64,000 nt of DNA from Sulfurihydrogenibium subterraneum DSM 15120 (lineage in GTDB: Bacteria > Aquificota > Aquificia > Aquificales > Hydrogenothermaceae), in assembly GCF_000619805.1 (NCBI RefSeq), contig NZ_JHUV01000011.1, positions 150,417 to 214,416 on the forward strand. Direction: 5' to 3'. The notes below the pieces were generated by a model that ran no database searches, was not told the DNA's origin, and saw only the letters and a list, made by a program, of their open reading frames with translations. Position numbers and translations under genes: made by a program. Of the stretch, positions 1 through 9,335 are shown piece after piece. How positions within the stretch are numbered: the stretch's first letter is position 1; every line of letters begins with the position of its first letter.

Positions 1-500
1 GCCGTGTTATCAGACTTTACTATAAAAGCTTTGTCAACTAAATCTTTTAACTTTCCTCCGTCTTTTCCTAAAAATCCTACTGTAAACATTCCTATCTGTT
101 TTGCTACTTCTACCGCTTGAATAACGTTTTTAGAGTTTCCGCTTGTTGATATTCCTATAAGTATATCTCCTTTTTCTCCAAGGGCTTCTACTTGTCTTGA
201 AAAGATTTTGTCAAATCCGTAATCGTTTCCTATTGCCGTAAGAGCCGATGTGTCTGTTGTTAGAGCTATTGCAGGATATCCTTTTCTTTCTTTTTCAAAC
301 CTTCCTACTATCTCAGCTGCAAAGTGTTGGCTGTCTGCTGCACTTCCACCGTTTCCGCATATTAAAACTTTTTTCCCTAACTTTAACCTTTTTGCAATAA
401 GCAGACCTAAATTGACAATATCTTCCGCATACTCGTAAACAAACTCTTTTTTTAAGTTTGCACTTTCTTCAAAAAGCTGTATGATTTCATTCTCAAGCAT
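1..500 (-). CDS. gmhA: Phosphoheptose isomerase GmhA (3' end outside window)
   Basis: Sedoheptulose-7-phosphate isomerase, the first step of ADP/GDP-heptose synthesis for LPS core or S-layer glycans, acting in the cytoplasm as a tetramer. About 166 residues from the ATG at 500 are visible and the C-terminus lies beyond base 1. The SIS-domain sugar-phosphate loop [15 protein letters not shown] is seen at about residues 49-63, and a second phosphate-binding stretch, ISTSGNS, lies further on. The family is about 190 residues, so only some 25 residues are missing. It is transcribed away from the tmRNA gene. The later heptose step gmhB appears only as a broken copy at the other end of this window (62574-63100), so a working gmhB must lie elsewhere if the pathway runs. 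Confidence 0.93.
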   Translation of the reverse strand, partial: MLENEIIQLFEESANLKKEFVYEYAEDIVNLGLLIAKRLKLGKKVLICGNGGSAADSQHFAAEIVGRFEKERKGYPAIALTTDTSALTAIGNDYGFDKIFSRQVEALGEKGDILIGISTSGNSKNVIQAVEVAKQIGMFTVGFLGKDGGKLKDLVDKAFIVKSDNT

Positions 501-539
501 AGGATAATTATATCAGAAATTTTTAGATTGGTTGTAGAG

Positions 540-887
540 TGGAGGCGGGGGGAATCGAACCCCCGTCCGACAAGAGCCCAAGCAGTAGGGCATCTACATG
601 CTTAGCCTGTGTTTAGATTTCGCTTCTCTCTTTCCCACAGGCAGGAGGAGAGAAGCTATCCCCGTAGAGTTTCGGAGGTTGTCTCAGGGGAGGTTGGCAA
701 CCTCCTATCCTGTATATCTTACGCCCTATCCCAGCCTACAGGCAAGCCAGGTAGGACGTCGCTGCGTTAATTAAGCAGCGAGAGCGATTTCGCGTTCGGG
801 AATTGTTTTGTTTTGGTTTTTTACGTAGTGACCTTCTACGGCATGCTTCCCTTTGCCTGCTCTTGCCGTCGAACCCGTATCGCCCCC
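540..887 (-). ncRNA. ssrA: tmRNA (SsrA)
   Basis: Rescues stalled ribosomes and tags nascent chains for proteolysis. The tRNA-like 5' end begins GGGGGCG, followed by the hallmark GGTTCGACGGC. The 3' end holds a T-arm with TTCGATT and the strand CGCCTCC, which pairs 7 bp with the 5' end (one G-U). The base after the acceptor stem is A540 and the next three are CTC, so CCA is not encoded and must be added. The tag frame ends PEREIALAA, then TAA TTAA; the most likely resume codon is the GCC at about 842-840, giving a tag of roughly 23 residues. The tag ends in the usual LAA degron read by ClpXP, whose genes are at 40040-41866. Confidence 0.96.
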
Positions 888-906
888 ATATTCAGTTGGA
901 TATATA

Positions 907-934
907 TTTATATCCATTTTTTTCTAAATTTCAA
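907..934 (-). promoter_or_regulatory. Predicted sigma-70-type promoter of ssrA
   Basis: On the minus strand TTGAAA (934-929) and TATAAA (912-907) are separated by 16 bases. A start about 7 bases further on would give a leader of some 15 nt ahead of the mature tmRNA 5' end at 887, which RNase P would remove. The -35 box overlaps the last codons of the universal stress protein gene. The same spacing occurs before rnpB. Confidence 0.5.
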
Positions 935-1368
935 GATTTTACAACCAGTACATTTTGTTTAGCATACTTAACTATCTCTGAAGATGTACTTCCTAAAAGC
1001 AGTCTTTTAAATCCTCCTAAACCTCTATGCCCTACTACTATCAAATCAGCTCCCACTTCATCTGCATAGGTCATAATCTCTTCTGAAGGATCTCCTTCTA
1101 AAATTTTGTAAGATGCTTTTAATCCAGACTCTTCCACTATTTTTATAGCTTCTTTTAAATACTTTTCTTCTTTTAATATTTCCTCTTTTTCATACTCTTC
1201 AAGCTCTGTTGGAGTTATGTAATCTATCAATCCAAAATCTAATGGTTTTATAACACCTACAACGTATATTTCAGCTTCGCTACATTTTGCAACTTCTATA
1301 GCTTTTTTTAGAGCGTTGTTTGCATATACAGAGCCATCATACCCTACTACTATTTTTTTAAATGCCAT
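931..1368 (-). CDS. Universal stress protein, UspA family
   Basis: Small cytoplasmic nucleotide-binding stress protein of 145 residues, the usual single-domain Usp length. The N-terminal strand IVVGYDGS (about residues 6-13) and the C-terminal GHRGLGGFKRLLLGSTS fit the ATP-binding signature G-2x-G-9x-G-S/T, so this is probably an ATP-binding Usp. A strong GGGGG ribosome-binding site precedes the ATG at 1368. It lies 13 bases downstream of the YeiH-type transporter and is probably co-transcribed with it. The specific stress is not evident from the sequence. Confidence 0.93.
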   Translation of the reverse strand: MAFKKIVVGYDGSVYANNALKKAIEVAKCSEAEIYVVGVIKPLDFGLIDYITPTELEEYEKEEILKEEKYLKEAIKIVEESGLKASYKILEGDPSEEIMTYADEVGADLIVVGHRGLGGFKRLLLGSTSSEIVKYAKQNVLVVKS

Positions 1369-1381
1369 TTTAAATCCCCCT

Positions 1382-2392
1382 TTAAGCTAAAATTTTATGA
1401 AATACTAACGTAACTATGTATCCTACCACAAATAGATATATAAAAACAACAAAAGCAGCGTATATAGGCTTCATTCCAGCTTTTTTCATCTTTTCTAAAG
1501 ATGTTTCAATCCCCAGAGCTGCCATAGATACAGTTAATAAAAATGTATCTACTTGGTTAATTATATTAACTATCTCTTTAGAAAAAATTGACATAGAGTT
1601 AACTCCTACCATAGCAACAAATCCAAAAACAAACCAAGGGATAGGTATCTCTCTTAGGTTTACGCCGTGGGTAGCGTGTTTTTTTGCAAAGTAAAAGCTT
1701 AAAAACAGAAGTAAAGGAGCAAGCATTATAACCCTTGTTAACTTTGCTATGGTTGCTGTATTACCTGCTTGGTCTGAAACTGCAAACCCAGCTGCAACAA
1801 CCTGAGCAACTTCGTGAACAGTTGCCCCTGTATAAACACCGTATGTTATATCATCTAATCCTGGGAGAAGGCCAGATTTGTAAACAAGAGGATATAAAAA
1901 CATTGCTATAGTACCGAATATAGTTACGGTAGCAACAGCCATCGCCGCCTGATGCATCTGACCTTTTACTATAGGAGATGTTGCCAATACAGCAGAAGCT
2001 CCACATATAGAAGACCCTGATGCAATCATATAACTCATCTGACTGTCAAGTCCAAAAAATCTCTGAGATACAAAAACAGTAAGAATAAATGTAGATATAA
2101 GCATAAAAGCATCTACTATCAACCCTTCAAGTCCCACGTCAATAATGTTTTGAAAAGTAAGCCTAAAACCTAAAAATATTATTGCTATTCTAAGAATTTT
2201 CTTCAAAGAGAAGTTTATCCCTGGTTTTAAAACTTCAGGAATTTTAACTGTATTACCTATAACTATACCTATTATAATCGCTATAATCAAAGGGCTAAAA
2301 TTTACTGTAGATTTAACTACGTCAAGTCCAGATATAAACATAGCCACTAAAGCTAAAAAACTGCTAAAAATAAAACCTGCTATATACTGCAT
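1382..2392 (-). CDS. YeiH/UPF0324-type putative sulfate exporter family protein
   Basis: Integral inner-membrane protein of 336 residues with about 10 hydrophobic segments. It carries the family signatures IAIIFLGFRLTFQNI near residue 89 and the glycine/serine-rich ASGSSICGASAV near residue 123, followed by ATVHEVAQVVAAG. The family is annotated as putative sulfate exporter on limited evidence; the substrate is not established. Sulfate export would suit a sulfur oxidiser (compare the sulfite dehydrogenase at 51375), but that is inference. The start at 2392 has GGGGGTA just upstream. Confidence 0.88.
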   Translation of the reverse strand: MQYIAGFIFSSFLALVAMFISGLDVVKSTVNFSPLIIAIIIGIVIGNTVKIPEVLKPGINFSLKKILRIAIIFLGFRLTFQNIIDVGLEGLIVDAFMLISTFILTVFVSQRFFGLDSQMSYMIASGSSICGASAVLATSPIVKGQMHQAAMAVATVTIFGTIAMFLYPLVYKSGLLPGLDDITYGVYTGATVHEVAQVVAAGFAVSDQAGNTATIAKLTRVIMLAPLLLFLSFYFAKKHATHGVNLREIPIPWFVFGFVAMVGVNSMSIFSKEIVNIINQVDTFLLTVSMAALGIETSLEKMKKAGMKPIYAAFVVFIYLFVVGYIVTLVFHKILA

Positions 2393-2476
2393 ACATTACC
2401 CCCAAAAAGATAAATTTATGTAATCATTTTACTGTTATTTTTTTCTTTTTTAATTTTAATTTTTCAATAGACGTAT

Positions 2477-4384
2477 TTACAACTCTTTAAGAAGCTCCTT
2501 TAAGTGGTTAAACTCTTTTTCTGATATCTTTTTATCTTTAAACAAGAAGCTCTCGTACATTTTTACAAACTTTAAAGCTTTTTCTTTAATGGTAGGGTTG
2601 TCTATCTTTGAAACAAACTCTTCCAGACCTTCGTTTTCTTTCTTTTCGTATCCTAACTTTATCATCTTTCTTAAAAACATATTTAAAAGTCTTTTTTCGT
2701 AAGGTTCAGATAGGTTTTTAATTAAAACATAGCCTAAGTAAATTAAGATTAAAAGTGAAAAGACAGCTACTAAAAAGTTTTTATTTAAGTTAAATGATTG
2801 TTTAAAATTGAGATTAGTAAAACCAGATTTAACTTTATTTATAAGCTGAACCTGTTTTGAAAAGTCGTAGTTTACGATAAAAGTTGTGTAGTAGTAATCC
2901 ATAAGCTCAAACCACTGTTTTAAAAAGTTTTGTTTATACAGATTTTCAACTATAATATCTCTTATAGGAGGAGTTGGGTCAAACTTTACCCATCTGTCGT
3001 TTATGTAGCTTTCCACCCAAACGTGAGCATCTTTTTCTCTGAATATATAATAACCTCCAGTTTCATTGTAAGCTGTTGTCTTGTATCCTCCTATTAATCT
3101 TGAAGGAATACCGTTTAACCTAAGCAAAACAGCCATAGCTGAGGCAAAGTATTCACAGTTTCCTTTTTTAGTCTTAAATAAAAAATCTTCTAATGGGTTT
3201 TCTCCTGTTGGAAGGTCTTTTAAAGAGTATGAAAAAGTCTGAAGATAGTTAAAAATCTCCTGTGCTGTTTTTTCAGGACTTTCTTTTTTTAGATGTTTTG
3301 CAAGGTTTACGATACTACTTGAAATCTGTGGCAGTTGTAGGTAAACGGAAGGATTTAACTGCTGAAAATAACCGTCTGTTATAAAAGATTCTCCACTGTA
3401 TTTGATTTTTGCCGTTATAGGTTTATCTGTTTTATAAGTTAAGTCTGAATTCCTAAAAACTATAAATCCGTTTGGTGTTGTTATGTTGTATGGAACATCT
3501 ACAGAAAATAGGTATTGCTGATAGGTAGGCTCTAAATAAATTGTGTATTCTACTTTTTGACCTGATATATGGGTAAACTTTGTATTTAAAAACTTTTCTT
3601 GAGATTGCCATCTTTTACCGTCAAAGTAATCAAAAACTATCCCCCTTAAATAAACTTCTTTTTGTGTCCTTTTCATAACGACCCTTGCCACTACTGAGTT
3701 ATCTTGCTGTATAGAAGATACTTCACCTAAAGATACATTATCAGAAAAGCCAGTTTTTCCCTTCCCCTGTCCTTGAATGAAGTTGAGCATTGGATAGCTT
3801 GTCCTTGGAAGTGTAAAGAATAAGAAAACCGTTATTGGAATTGAAAAGACGGGTATTAATGAAGTTTTTAAAATAAAACTTTTAAGCTGTTTTAAGTCAA
3901 ACGTTAAACTTGGGTCTTTTTGGTAGTAAGATAGTAAAATCACGCCATAGTTTAGGAAAAAGACAAAGAAAATCAAATAAAGTAAAAAAAACATACTGAT
4001 AGCCAAAAGAGTGTATCCAGATAATATCAAAGCCACTATAAGATAAACCTGCATGTAGTCTCTAAACTTTTTATCTTCTAAAAGTTTAAGTCCAAGTAGA
4101 GCTGTAATCGTATCAAGTGCAGGTTGGACTATGTTGTTTGTGTTTATCTGTAAAAACATAAGTAAAACAAAAAATACACCTGCTGTATTAAATATAAACC
4201 TTGAGATTGTAAAAGGTCTAAAGAAATCTTTATACAGAGCCAGTATAAACAAACCAGAAAAAACAAAACTGTAAATAGCTGATAAATAAGGAAATATTAT
4301 AGTGTAAGCCAGTATACTTGAAATATAAGCATTTACCTTGACTAACTTTTTAACTGAAAAAACTTTTTCTTTAACTAATTCCAT
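2477..4384 (-). CDS. Transglutaminase-like membrane protein, TgpA/DUF3488 family
   Basis: About 635 residues. The N-terminal 200 or so residues are mostly membrane helices, followed by an extracytoplasmic region with a transglutaminase-like core and a C-terminal membrane helix (about residues 540-560). The catalytic triad is visible: Cys in GNCEYFASAMAVLLR, His in DAHVWVESY and Asp in FDPTPP. It is last in a MoxR-DUF58-TgpA cassette, a widespread three-gene arrangement. The ATG at 4384 overlaps the end of the DUF58 gene; a TTG three codons upstream (4393) has a better-spaced AAGG. Its substrate is unknown; TgpA homologues are envelope proteins that can be essential in some bacteria. Confidence 0.88.
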   Translation of the reverse strand: MELVKEKVFSVKKLVKVNAYISSILAYTIIFPYLSAIYSFVFSGLFILALYKDFFRPFTISRFIFNTAGVFFVLLMFLQINTNNIVQPALDTITALLGLKLLEDKKFRDYMQVYLIVALILSGYTLLAISMFFLLYLIFFVFFLNYGVILLSYYQKDPSLTFDLKQLKSFILKTSLIPVFSIPITVFLFFTLPRTSYPMLNFIQGQGKGKTGFSDNVSLGEVSSIQQDNSVVARVVMKRTQKEVYLRGIVFDYFDGKRWQSQEKFLNTKFTHISGQKVEYTIYLEPTYQQYLFSVDVPYNITTPNGFIVFRNSDLTYKTDKPITAKIKYSGESFITDGYFQQLNPSVYLQLPQISSSIVNLAKHLKKESPEKTAQEIFNYLQTFSYSLKDLPTGENPLEDFLFKTKKGNCEYFASAMAVLLRLNGIPSRLIGGYKTTAYNETGGYYIFREKDAHVWVESYINDRWVKFDPTPPIRDIIVENLYKQNFLKQWFELMDYYYTTFIVNYDFSKQVQLINKVKSGFTNLNFKQSFNLNKNFLVAVFSLLILIYLGYVLIKNLSEPYEKRLLNMFLRKMIKLGYEKKENEGLEEFVSKIDNPTIKEKALKFVKMYESFLFKDKKISEKEFNHLKELLKEL

Positions 4385-5228
4385 AAACCGCAAACCTTGA
4401 AAGTAATTTTTCTCTCTCTGATTTTACACTTATATCATAAATCCTGTCTTCAAATTTTATGAAAAGGTTTTCAAACTGTTTATAATTAATCGCTATGTAA
4501 GTAAAAAAAGAGAGCTTCTCTTCTGTTGGAAGGTTAACTTTTTCAAAATCTACTATTAAAGGTATAGATTGTAATGAAGAAAATACTTTTTCTTTTAATT
4601 TTTCTGACTTTGCAGAAGATTTCCAGTCTATATACTTAATAGGCGTTCCTATGTTGTAATCTCTAACTCCAATAAAGTCTCCTTCGTATCCAAACCTTTC
4701 TGAAGGTATGTCTCCTTTTTTCTTTGAGTAGTCTGAAAAAATGTAAGAAAGTGGATACTTTTTAGGCTCTGGATAGATAAACTTTTTAAATTCTGTTTTA
4801 ACAGTTCTACAACGAATAAAAAAGTTAAACGGAAAAACGGAGCACAATCTAACAGATTGTATCTCTAAAATTCCTCTTTTTGATATATTTAGATTTACAG
4901 ATTTTTCACTCTCTTTTTCAACTACTGGAAATATGGCTGTTTTATCTAATATTATCGTCTCAATTAAAAATGCGTCTAAAAATTTTTTTCTACTTTTTAA
5001 CCTAACCTTGAGTATAAAGTCATTATTTGCAAAAACTTCATCGGGAAAATCTATTTCAACGTCTAAATTTTCTATATTCCTTTTACCAAAAAATCCAGAA
5101 AGTCCCATAAAAGATAAAAAAGCAGAAACGATAAAAAATAGAAGGTTGTTATTGGTGTTTACAGCTGCAAAACCTATCAGTATAGTGGTTATTACAAATA
5201 TCCATCCTGCTTTTGTTATCTTTATCAC
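4371..5228 (-). CDS. DUF58 domain protein
   Basis: 285 residues starting at GTG 5228, whose bases overlap the TGA stop of the MoxR gene, a coupling arrangement. This start gives the usual family N-terminus: two close membrane helices followed by NTNNNLL. The DUF58 signature is at about residues 190-215: GVRDYNIGTPIKYIDWKSSA. A longer reading to ATG 5258 would add ten residues that overlap the upstream gene. It works with the MoxR ATPase and TgpA-like protein on either side; by family analogy it is a von Willebrand A-like client or adaptor, but its activity is not known. Confidence 0.85.
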   Translation of the reverse strand: MIKITKAGWIFVITTILIGFAAVNTNNNLLFFIVSAFLSFMGLSGFFGKRNIENLDVEIDFPDEVFANNDFILKVRLKSRKKFLDAFLIETIILDKTAIFPVVEKESEKSVNLNISKRGILEIQSVRLCSVFPFNFFIRCRTVKTEFKKFIYPEPKKYPLSYIFSDYSKKKGDIPSERFGYEGDFIGVRDYNIGTPIKYIDWKSSAKSEKLKEKVFSSLQSIPLIVDFEKVNLPTEEKLSFFTYIAINYKQFENLFIKFEDRIYDISVKSEREKLLSRFAVYGIS

Positions 5229-6145
5229 AGAGGGATAGGAATGTTTTCCACTATCCATTTTACTATCTCTTGTTTTTGTGCTTCAAACTCTGGTTTAAAT
5301 ATTAATCTGTGAGGAATGACGTAAGGGTAGAGTTTTTTTATGTCTTCTGGAATGACGTAATCTCTTCCTTCAAAGTAGGCATTTGTTTTGGCAGCTGATA
5401 CTATGGCAAGAGTTCCTCTTGTTGACAAACCTGCTTCTAAGTACTTACTTTCCCTTGTAGCCCAGACTATATCAAGGATGTAATCTGCTATTTTATCTGA
5501 TACATATACTTTTGTAATTTCATCTTGAATTTTAAGTATTTCATCTTTTGTTAGGATTGGTTCAATTTGGTAAAGGCTTTCCCTTTTACTGCCACCTTTT
5601 ATTATCTCTTTTTCAGCTTCTCTTGATGGATAGCCAATGGATATTTTTATTAAAAATCTGTCTAACTGAGATTCTGGAAGTGGAAACGTTCCATAATGCT
5701 GTGATGGGTTTTGAGTTGCAATTACGAAAAAAGGTTTTGGAAGTTTGTAAGTGTTTCCATCTACCGTAATCTGTTTTTCTCCCATCGCTTCAAGTAAAGC
5801 TGATTGGGTTTTAGGCGTTGATCTGTTTATCTCATCAACTAAAATAACGTTATTAAAAATCGGTCCTGGTTTAAATTCAAACTGAGATTTTTCTTTGTTA
5901 AAAACAGATACTCCTAAAATGTCAGAAGGTAGAAGGTCAGAAGTTCCCTGTATTCTTCCGTAGTCTAAACCTAAAATTTTTGCTATTCCAATGGCAAGGG
6001 TTGTTTTCCCAAGCCCTGGAAGGTCTTCTATCAAAAGGTGTCCCCTTGAAAAAAAGGTTATTAACGTAAGCTCTATGGCTTTTTCTTTTCCTTGAAGGTA
6101 AAAAGATAAAGATGAGACAATCTCTTTTAGAATTGAAGATTTCAT
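5225..6145 (-). CDS. MoxR-family AAA+ ATPase
   Basis: 306-residue AAA+ ATPase of the MoxR branch. Walker A is EDLPGLGKTT (about residues 38-47), Walker B with the family-specific continuation is LVDEINRSTPKTQSALLEAM (about 103-122), and sensor 1 is ATQNP. The C-terminal lid domain is complete. MoxR proteins act as chaperone-like assembly ATPases for clients with VWA or related domains, here presumably the adjoining DUF58 protein. It lies 5 bases after panC and overlaps the DUF58 start. Confidence 0.93.
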   Translation of the reverse strand: MKSSILKEIVSSLSFYLQGKEKAIELTLITFFSRGHLLIEDLPGLGKTTLAIGIAKILGLDYGRIQGTSDLLPSDILGVSVFNKEKSQFEFKPGPIFNNVILVDEINRSTPKTQSALLEAMGEKQITVDGNTYKLPKPFFVIATQNPSQHYGTFPLPESQLDRFLIKISIGYPSREAEKEIIKGGSKRESLYQIEPILTKDEILKIQDEITKVYVSDKIADYILDIVWATRESKYLEAGLSTRGTLAIVSAAKTNAYFEGRDYVIPEDIKKLYPYVIPHRLIFKPEFEAQKQEIVKWIVENIPIPL

Positions 6146-6150
6146 AACAA

Positions 6151-6993
6151 TTATAGCTCCATATTGTCTATAAGTCTTGTGTTACCTATATAAACAGCAA
6201 CTGCTATAACATCTCCTGATTCTGCTACCTTTTTAGGTTTTAAACTGTCTTTATCTACCACTTCCACATACTGAATCTCTTTAAGCAGTGGAGCTTTTTT
6301 TATCGTATCTATCACAGCCTGCCTAATTTTTTCTGAGTCTCTTTCTCCTGATTGAAAGAGCCTTTTACCTTCTAAAAGTCCTTTGTATATGTAAGTGGCT
6401 GACTGTCTTTCTTCGTTGGACAGGTAAGTGTTTCTTGAAGACATTGCAAGTCCGTCAGGCTCCCTAACAATAGGACAGCCTACAACATTAACAGGAACGT
6501 TTAAATCCTTTACCATTCTTTGTATAACTTTTAATTGCTGATAATCTTTTTTTCCAAAGTAAGCATTATCTGGGCAAACTATATTAAATAACTTTAAAAC
6601 AACAGTTGCAACACCTTTAAAGTGCCCTGGTCTGTAATCTCCACAAAGTCCTTTAGACAGCTCTACAACTTCTACGTAAGTTTGAAAACTCTCTGGATAC
6701 ATGTCTTTATAATCAGGATAAAATAAGTAGTCAACTCCTTCTTTTTCACATATACTCTTGTCTCTTTCAAAATCTCTTGGATATTTGCCTAAATCTTCAT
6801 TTTTACCAAACTGTAGTGGATTAACAAATATACTTACAACTACTATATCGTTTTCCTTTTTAGCACATTTTATTAAGGATATGTGTCCTTCGTGAAGGTA
6901 TCCCATAGTAGGCACAAAACCGATTTTTTTACCTTGCTTTTTTAACTCAAGCATTGTGTCTTGGAGTTGTTTTGGATTTTTAATTACCTGCAT
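6151..6993 (-). CDS. panC: Pantoate--beta-alanine ligase
   Basis: Last step of pantothenate (vitamin B5) synthesis: ATP-dependent condensation of pantoate and beta-alanine. 280 residues, the normal length. Nucleotidyl-transferase HxGH motif is in YLHEGHISLI (about residue 32). Other conserved segments are VVSIFVNPLQF, GDYRPGHFKGVATVV, YFGKKDYQQL and SSRNTYL near residue 187. The ATG overlaps the stop of the upstream Spy-like gene (TAATG). The gene sits in an envelope/membrane operon with no other pan gene. Confidence 0.97.
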   Translation of the reverse strand: MQVIKNPKQLQDTMLELKKQGKKIGFVPTMGYLHEGHISLIKCAKKENDIVVVSIFVNPLQFGKNEDLGKYPRDFERDKSICEKEGVDYLFYPDYKDMYPESFQTYVEVVELSKGLCGDYRPGHFKGVATVVLKLFNIVCPDNAYFGKKDYQQLKVIQRMVKDLNVPVNVVGCPIVREPDGLAMSSRNTYLSNEERQSATYIYKGLLEGKRLFQSGERDSEKIRQAVIDTIKKAPLLKEIQYVEVVDKDSLKPKKVAESGDVIAVAVYIGNTRLIDNMEL

Positions 6994-7421
6994 TATAAAG
7001 ACCCTGATGTTAGATACTTTATAAGTTTTTCATTTTGTTTTTTATTGAGTATAGACTGAACAGCTTTAAAAAGGTTAATATCTAAAACGGTCATCTCTGA
7101 CTTTAATTTTGCGATTTCTACAATAAGATTTTTGACTTTTTCTGGGTCAGAGTTGCCATAGACTAACTTTTTTAGTTCTTCTTCTTTGTCTTTTAGTATT
7201 CTGGATTTTCCAAGCATTATAGGAAAGTATTTATCGTATTCTGATTTAATAGCATCTATCTGCTTTTGAGTAAGCTCTAAATCTGTTTTTTGCATCATTA
7301 CAATGTTGTATATATTAAAGGGCTCTATTAAAAAATATTTATCCATCCAAGAGTAATCATCTTTTGGTTGGGAAAATGCATTTAAAAAGAAAATTAAAAC
7401 CATTACTAAAACGAACCGCAT
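6993..7421 (-). CDS. Spy/CpxP-like periplasmic protein
   Basis: 142 residues from ATG 7421, chosen because AGGAGAG lies 4-5 bases upstream; an ATG 15 bases earlier lacks a site. The N-terminus is a cleavable-looking signal (RFVLVMVLIFFLNAFSQ). The mature part is helical and charged, with an LTQKQ motif of the LTxxQ type typical of Spy/CpxP/ZraP proteins, followed by long heptad-like helices. Family members are periplasmic ATP-independent chaperones or metal/stress sensors. Similarity is by motif only, so the call is tentative. It is flanked by a rhomboid protease gene and panC. Confidence 0.6.
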   Translation of the reverse strand: MRFVLVMVLIFFLNAFSQPKDDYSWMDKYFLIEPFNIYNIVMMQKTDLELTQKQIDAIKSEYDKYFPIMLGKSRILKDKEEELKKLVYGNSDPEKVKNLIVEIAKLKSEMTVLDINLFKAVQSILNKKQNEKLIKYLTSGSL

Positions 7422-7445
7422 TTTCTCTCCTGACATTTTTTATTA

Positions 7446-8120
7446 TTAATATCTTATCGCTGAATAATGAACCAACTTTAATGATTTTTTATACAGTTTG
7501 TCTACTAAAAACCATCCTGCTAAAAAACCACCTATATGGGCATACCATGCAACCCCTCCAAGGTCAGTAGGAATAAACATTGCGTAAAGAAGCTGTAGTA
7601 TAAACCAGTATCCTATAAAAAACCAAGCAGGAAGAACAAAAAAGAAAAAGATAAAAGGTGGTATTACTGTCAGCACTTTTGCATAAGGATAAAGTTTAAC
7701 GTAAGCTGCCAGTATACCACTTATAGCTCCAGAAGCTCCTACCATAGGAACGTTTAAACTTCCTTCAAGAATAGCTACAAAAGATTGTAAAAATGCAGCA
7801 AAAAATCCAGAGAAAAAGTATAAAACTAAAAACTTAACTCTTCCTAACGCATCTTCTACGTTGTTTCCAAATATCCATAAAAATAGCATATTACCAACAA
7901 GGTGGGCAATTCCACCGTGGATAAACATGTGGGTAAAAAGGTTTAAAAAGTTAAGTTGCACGATATCAAGAGGTAGTAATCCATACTTATGGACAAATAT
8001 TTCAAGTTCTTCTGGGCTTAAAGAAAGCTCATAAAAAAATACTCCAACGTTAATACCTATAAGCAAAACCGTTAAGTAGGGAAAAGAGTGGGTTGGAATA
8101 TTATCTTTAATTGGTATCAT
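7446..8120 (-). CDS. Rhomboid-family intramembrane serine protease
   Basis: 224 residues, six to seven membrane helices. The catalytic serine lies in GASGAISGI (about residues 125-133) and the catalytic histidine in HIGGFLAGW near residue 193. The N-terminal helix and the HMFIHGGIAHLVGNMLFLWIFG segment with its asparagine are typical of bacterial rhomboids. It cleaves within transmembrane segments of other membrane proteins; the substrate is unknown. The start overlaps the end of the MFS transporter gene by 14 bases, so translation is probably coupled. Confidence 0.93.
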   Translation of the reverse strand: MIPIKDNIPTHSFPYLTVLLIGINVGVFFYELSLSPEELEIFVHKYGLLPLDIVQLNFLNLFTHMFIHGGIAHLVGNMLFLWIFGNNVEDALGRVKFLVLYFFSGFFAAFLQSFVAILEGSLNVPMVGASGAISGILAAYVKLYPYAKVLTVIPPFIFFFFVLPAWFFIGYWFILQLLYAMFIPTDLGGVAWYAHIGGFLAGWFLVDKLYKKSLKLVHYSAIRY

Positions 8121-9324
8121 TTTTTACCCCTTTTACAGGCATCTCCATAGAAGAGACTAAAACAAGCCAGATTAAAGTCAATACTGTAAGGAATATAAAG
8201 TTAAGTTTTGCTGAATCATCAATTTTTAAAAGCAGTCCACCTACAGATCCACCTACAAAAGCTCCTATAAACTGGGCTGTGTTAAACACTCCAGAAGCTG
8301 TACCTTTTACGTGTGGTTTTGCGTATTTACTCATCAATGAAGGCATTATAGGTTCAAGCATCATAAATCCTGTAAAGTAAACTACGATAGCTAAAACAGT
8401 GAGATAGAAGTTGTCTTTAAAGAGTATAAAGATAATAAAAGAAACTATTAAAATCATTATTCCAAGCATTTTTACCTGCTTTATTTTTCCTTTCTTCTCT
8501 GCAATAATCGTTGAAGGAACCATTATCGTAAGTCCTACAAAAAACATTAAAAGATAAATCTTCCATATATCTTTTAAGTCTATACTATGCTGGTTGGCAA
8601 ATATTATAGGAACTGCTGTAAAGACAGCGGTTAAAGTCATGTGAAGAACAAACATTCCAAAGTCCATTTTAAGAAGATTTTTATCTTTTAAAACAACGGA
8701 TAAGTAGGAAGAGGTAAACTCTGCATCTTCGTGGTGCTTAACAACAGGTGGCTCTTTTATACCAAATATTACGTAGGGAAGAGATATAAGACCAAGTATT
8801 CCTGTAAACAGGAAAACTCCTGTTAAACCAAAGTATGACGCTATCAATGGTCCAAGTACCATACCAAAAGCAAAAGCCATTCCGATAGAAGCTCCGATAG
8901 TTGCCATAGCTCTTGTTCTAATCTCTTCTCTTGTCATATCTGCAAGTAAAGCTATTACTACGGAAGATACAGCTCCTATACCTTGTAAAAACCTCCCACC
9001 GATTAAAAGATGTATGTTTTCTATGTAAGATGCGTAAGCTGCTAAGAAGCTCCCTAAAACAAAGATGATTGTACTAGATACAATAATAGGTTTTCTTCCT
9101 ATCTTATCACTCCAAAGTCCGTAAGGTATCTGGAATATAGCTTGGGTTAAACCGTAAGCACCTATTGCAAGTCCTGCTAAAAAAGCATCGGAACCAGGCA
9201 TATTTTTAGCATAGACACTTAGCACAGGTAAAGCCAAAAACAACCCAAGCATTCTTAAGGAAAATACGAAGGCAAGACCAAGTGTTATCTTTTTTTCCTG
9301 TGGTGTAAAGTCTTTATCTATCAA
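8107..9324 (-). CDS. MFS transporter, 12-TM drug/metabolite efflux type
   Basis: 405 residues with about 12 hydrophobic helices. The MFS loop 2-3 motif is seen as GLWSDKIGRKPII (about residues 69-81), and helix 4 has LIGGRFLQGIGAV. The C-terminal half has the degenerate repeat. The start is TTG 9324 with AAGGAGG 8 bases upstream. Sequence resembles YajR/tetracycline-type efflux carriers; substrate cannot be assigned. It follows gpsA by 11 bases and overlaps the rhomboid gene. Confidence 0.88.
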   Translation of the reverse strand: MIDKDFTPQEKKITLGLAFVFSLRMLGLFLALPVLSVYAKNMPGSDAFLAGLAIGAYGLTQAIFQIPYGLWSDKIGRKPIIVSSTIIFVLGSFLAAYASYIENIHLLIGGRFLQGIGAVSSVVIALLADMTREEIRTRAMATIGASIGMAFAFGMVLGPLIASYFGLTGVFLFTGILGLISLPYVIFGIKEPPVVKHHEDAEFTSSYLSVVLKDKNLLKMDFGMFVLHMTLTAVFTAVPIIFANQHSIDLKDIWKIYLLMFFVGLTIMVPSTIIAEKKGKIKQVKMLGIMILIVSFIIFILFKDNFYLTVLAIVVYFTGFMMLEPIMPSLMSKYAKPHVKGTASGVFNTAQFIGAFVGGSVGGLLLKIDDSAKLNFIFLTVLTLIWLVLVSSMEMPVKGVKNDTN

Positions 9325-9335
9325 AATTTTCCTCC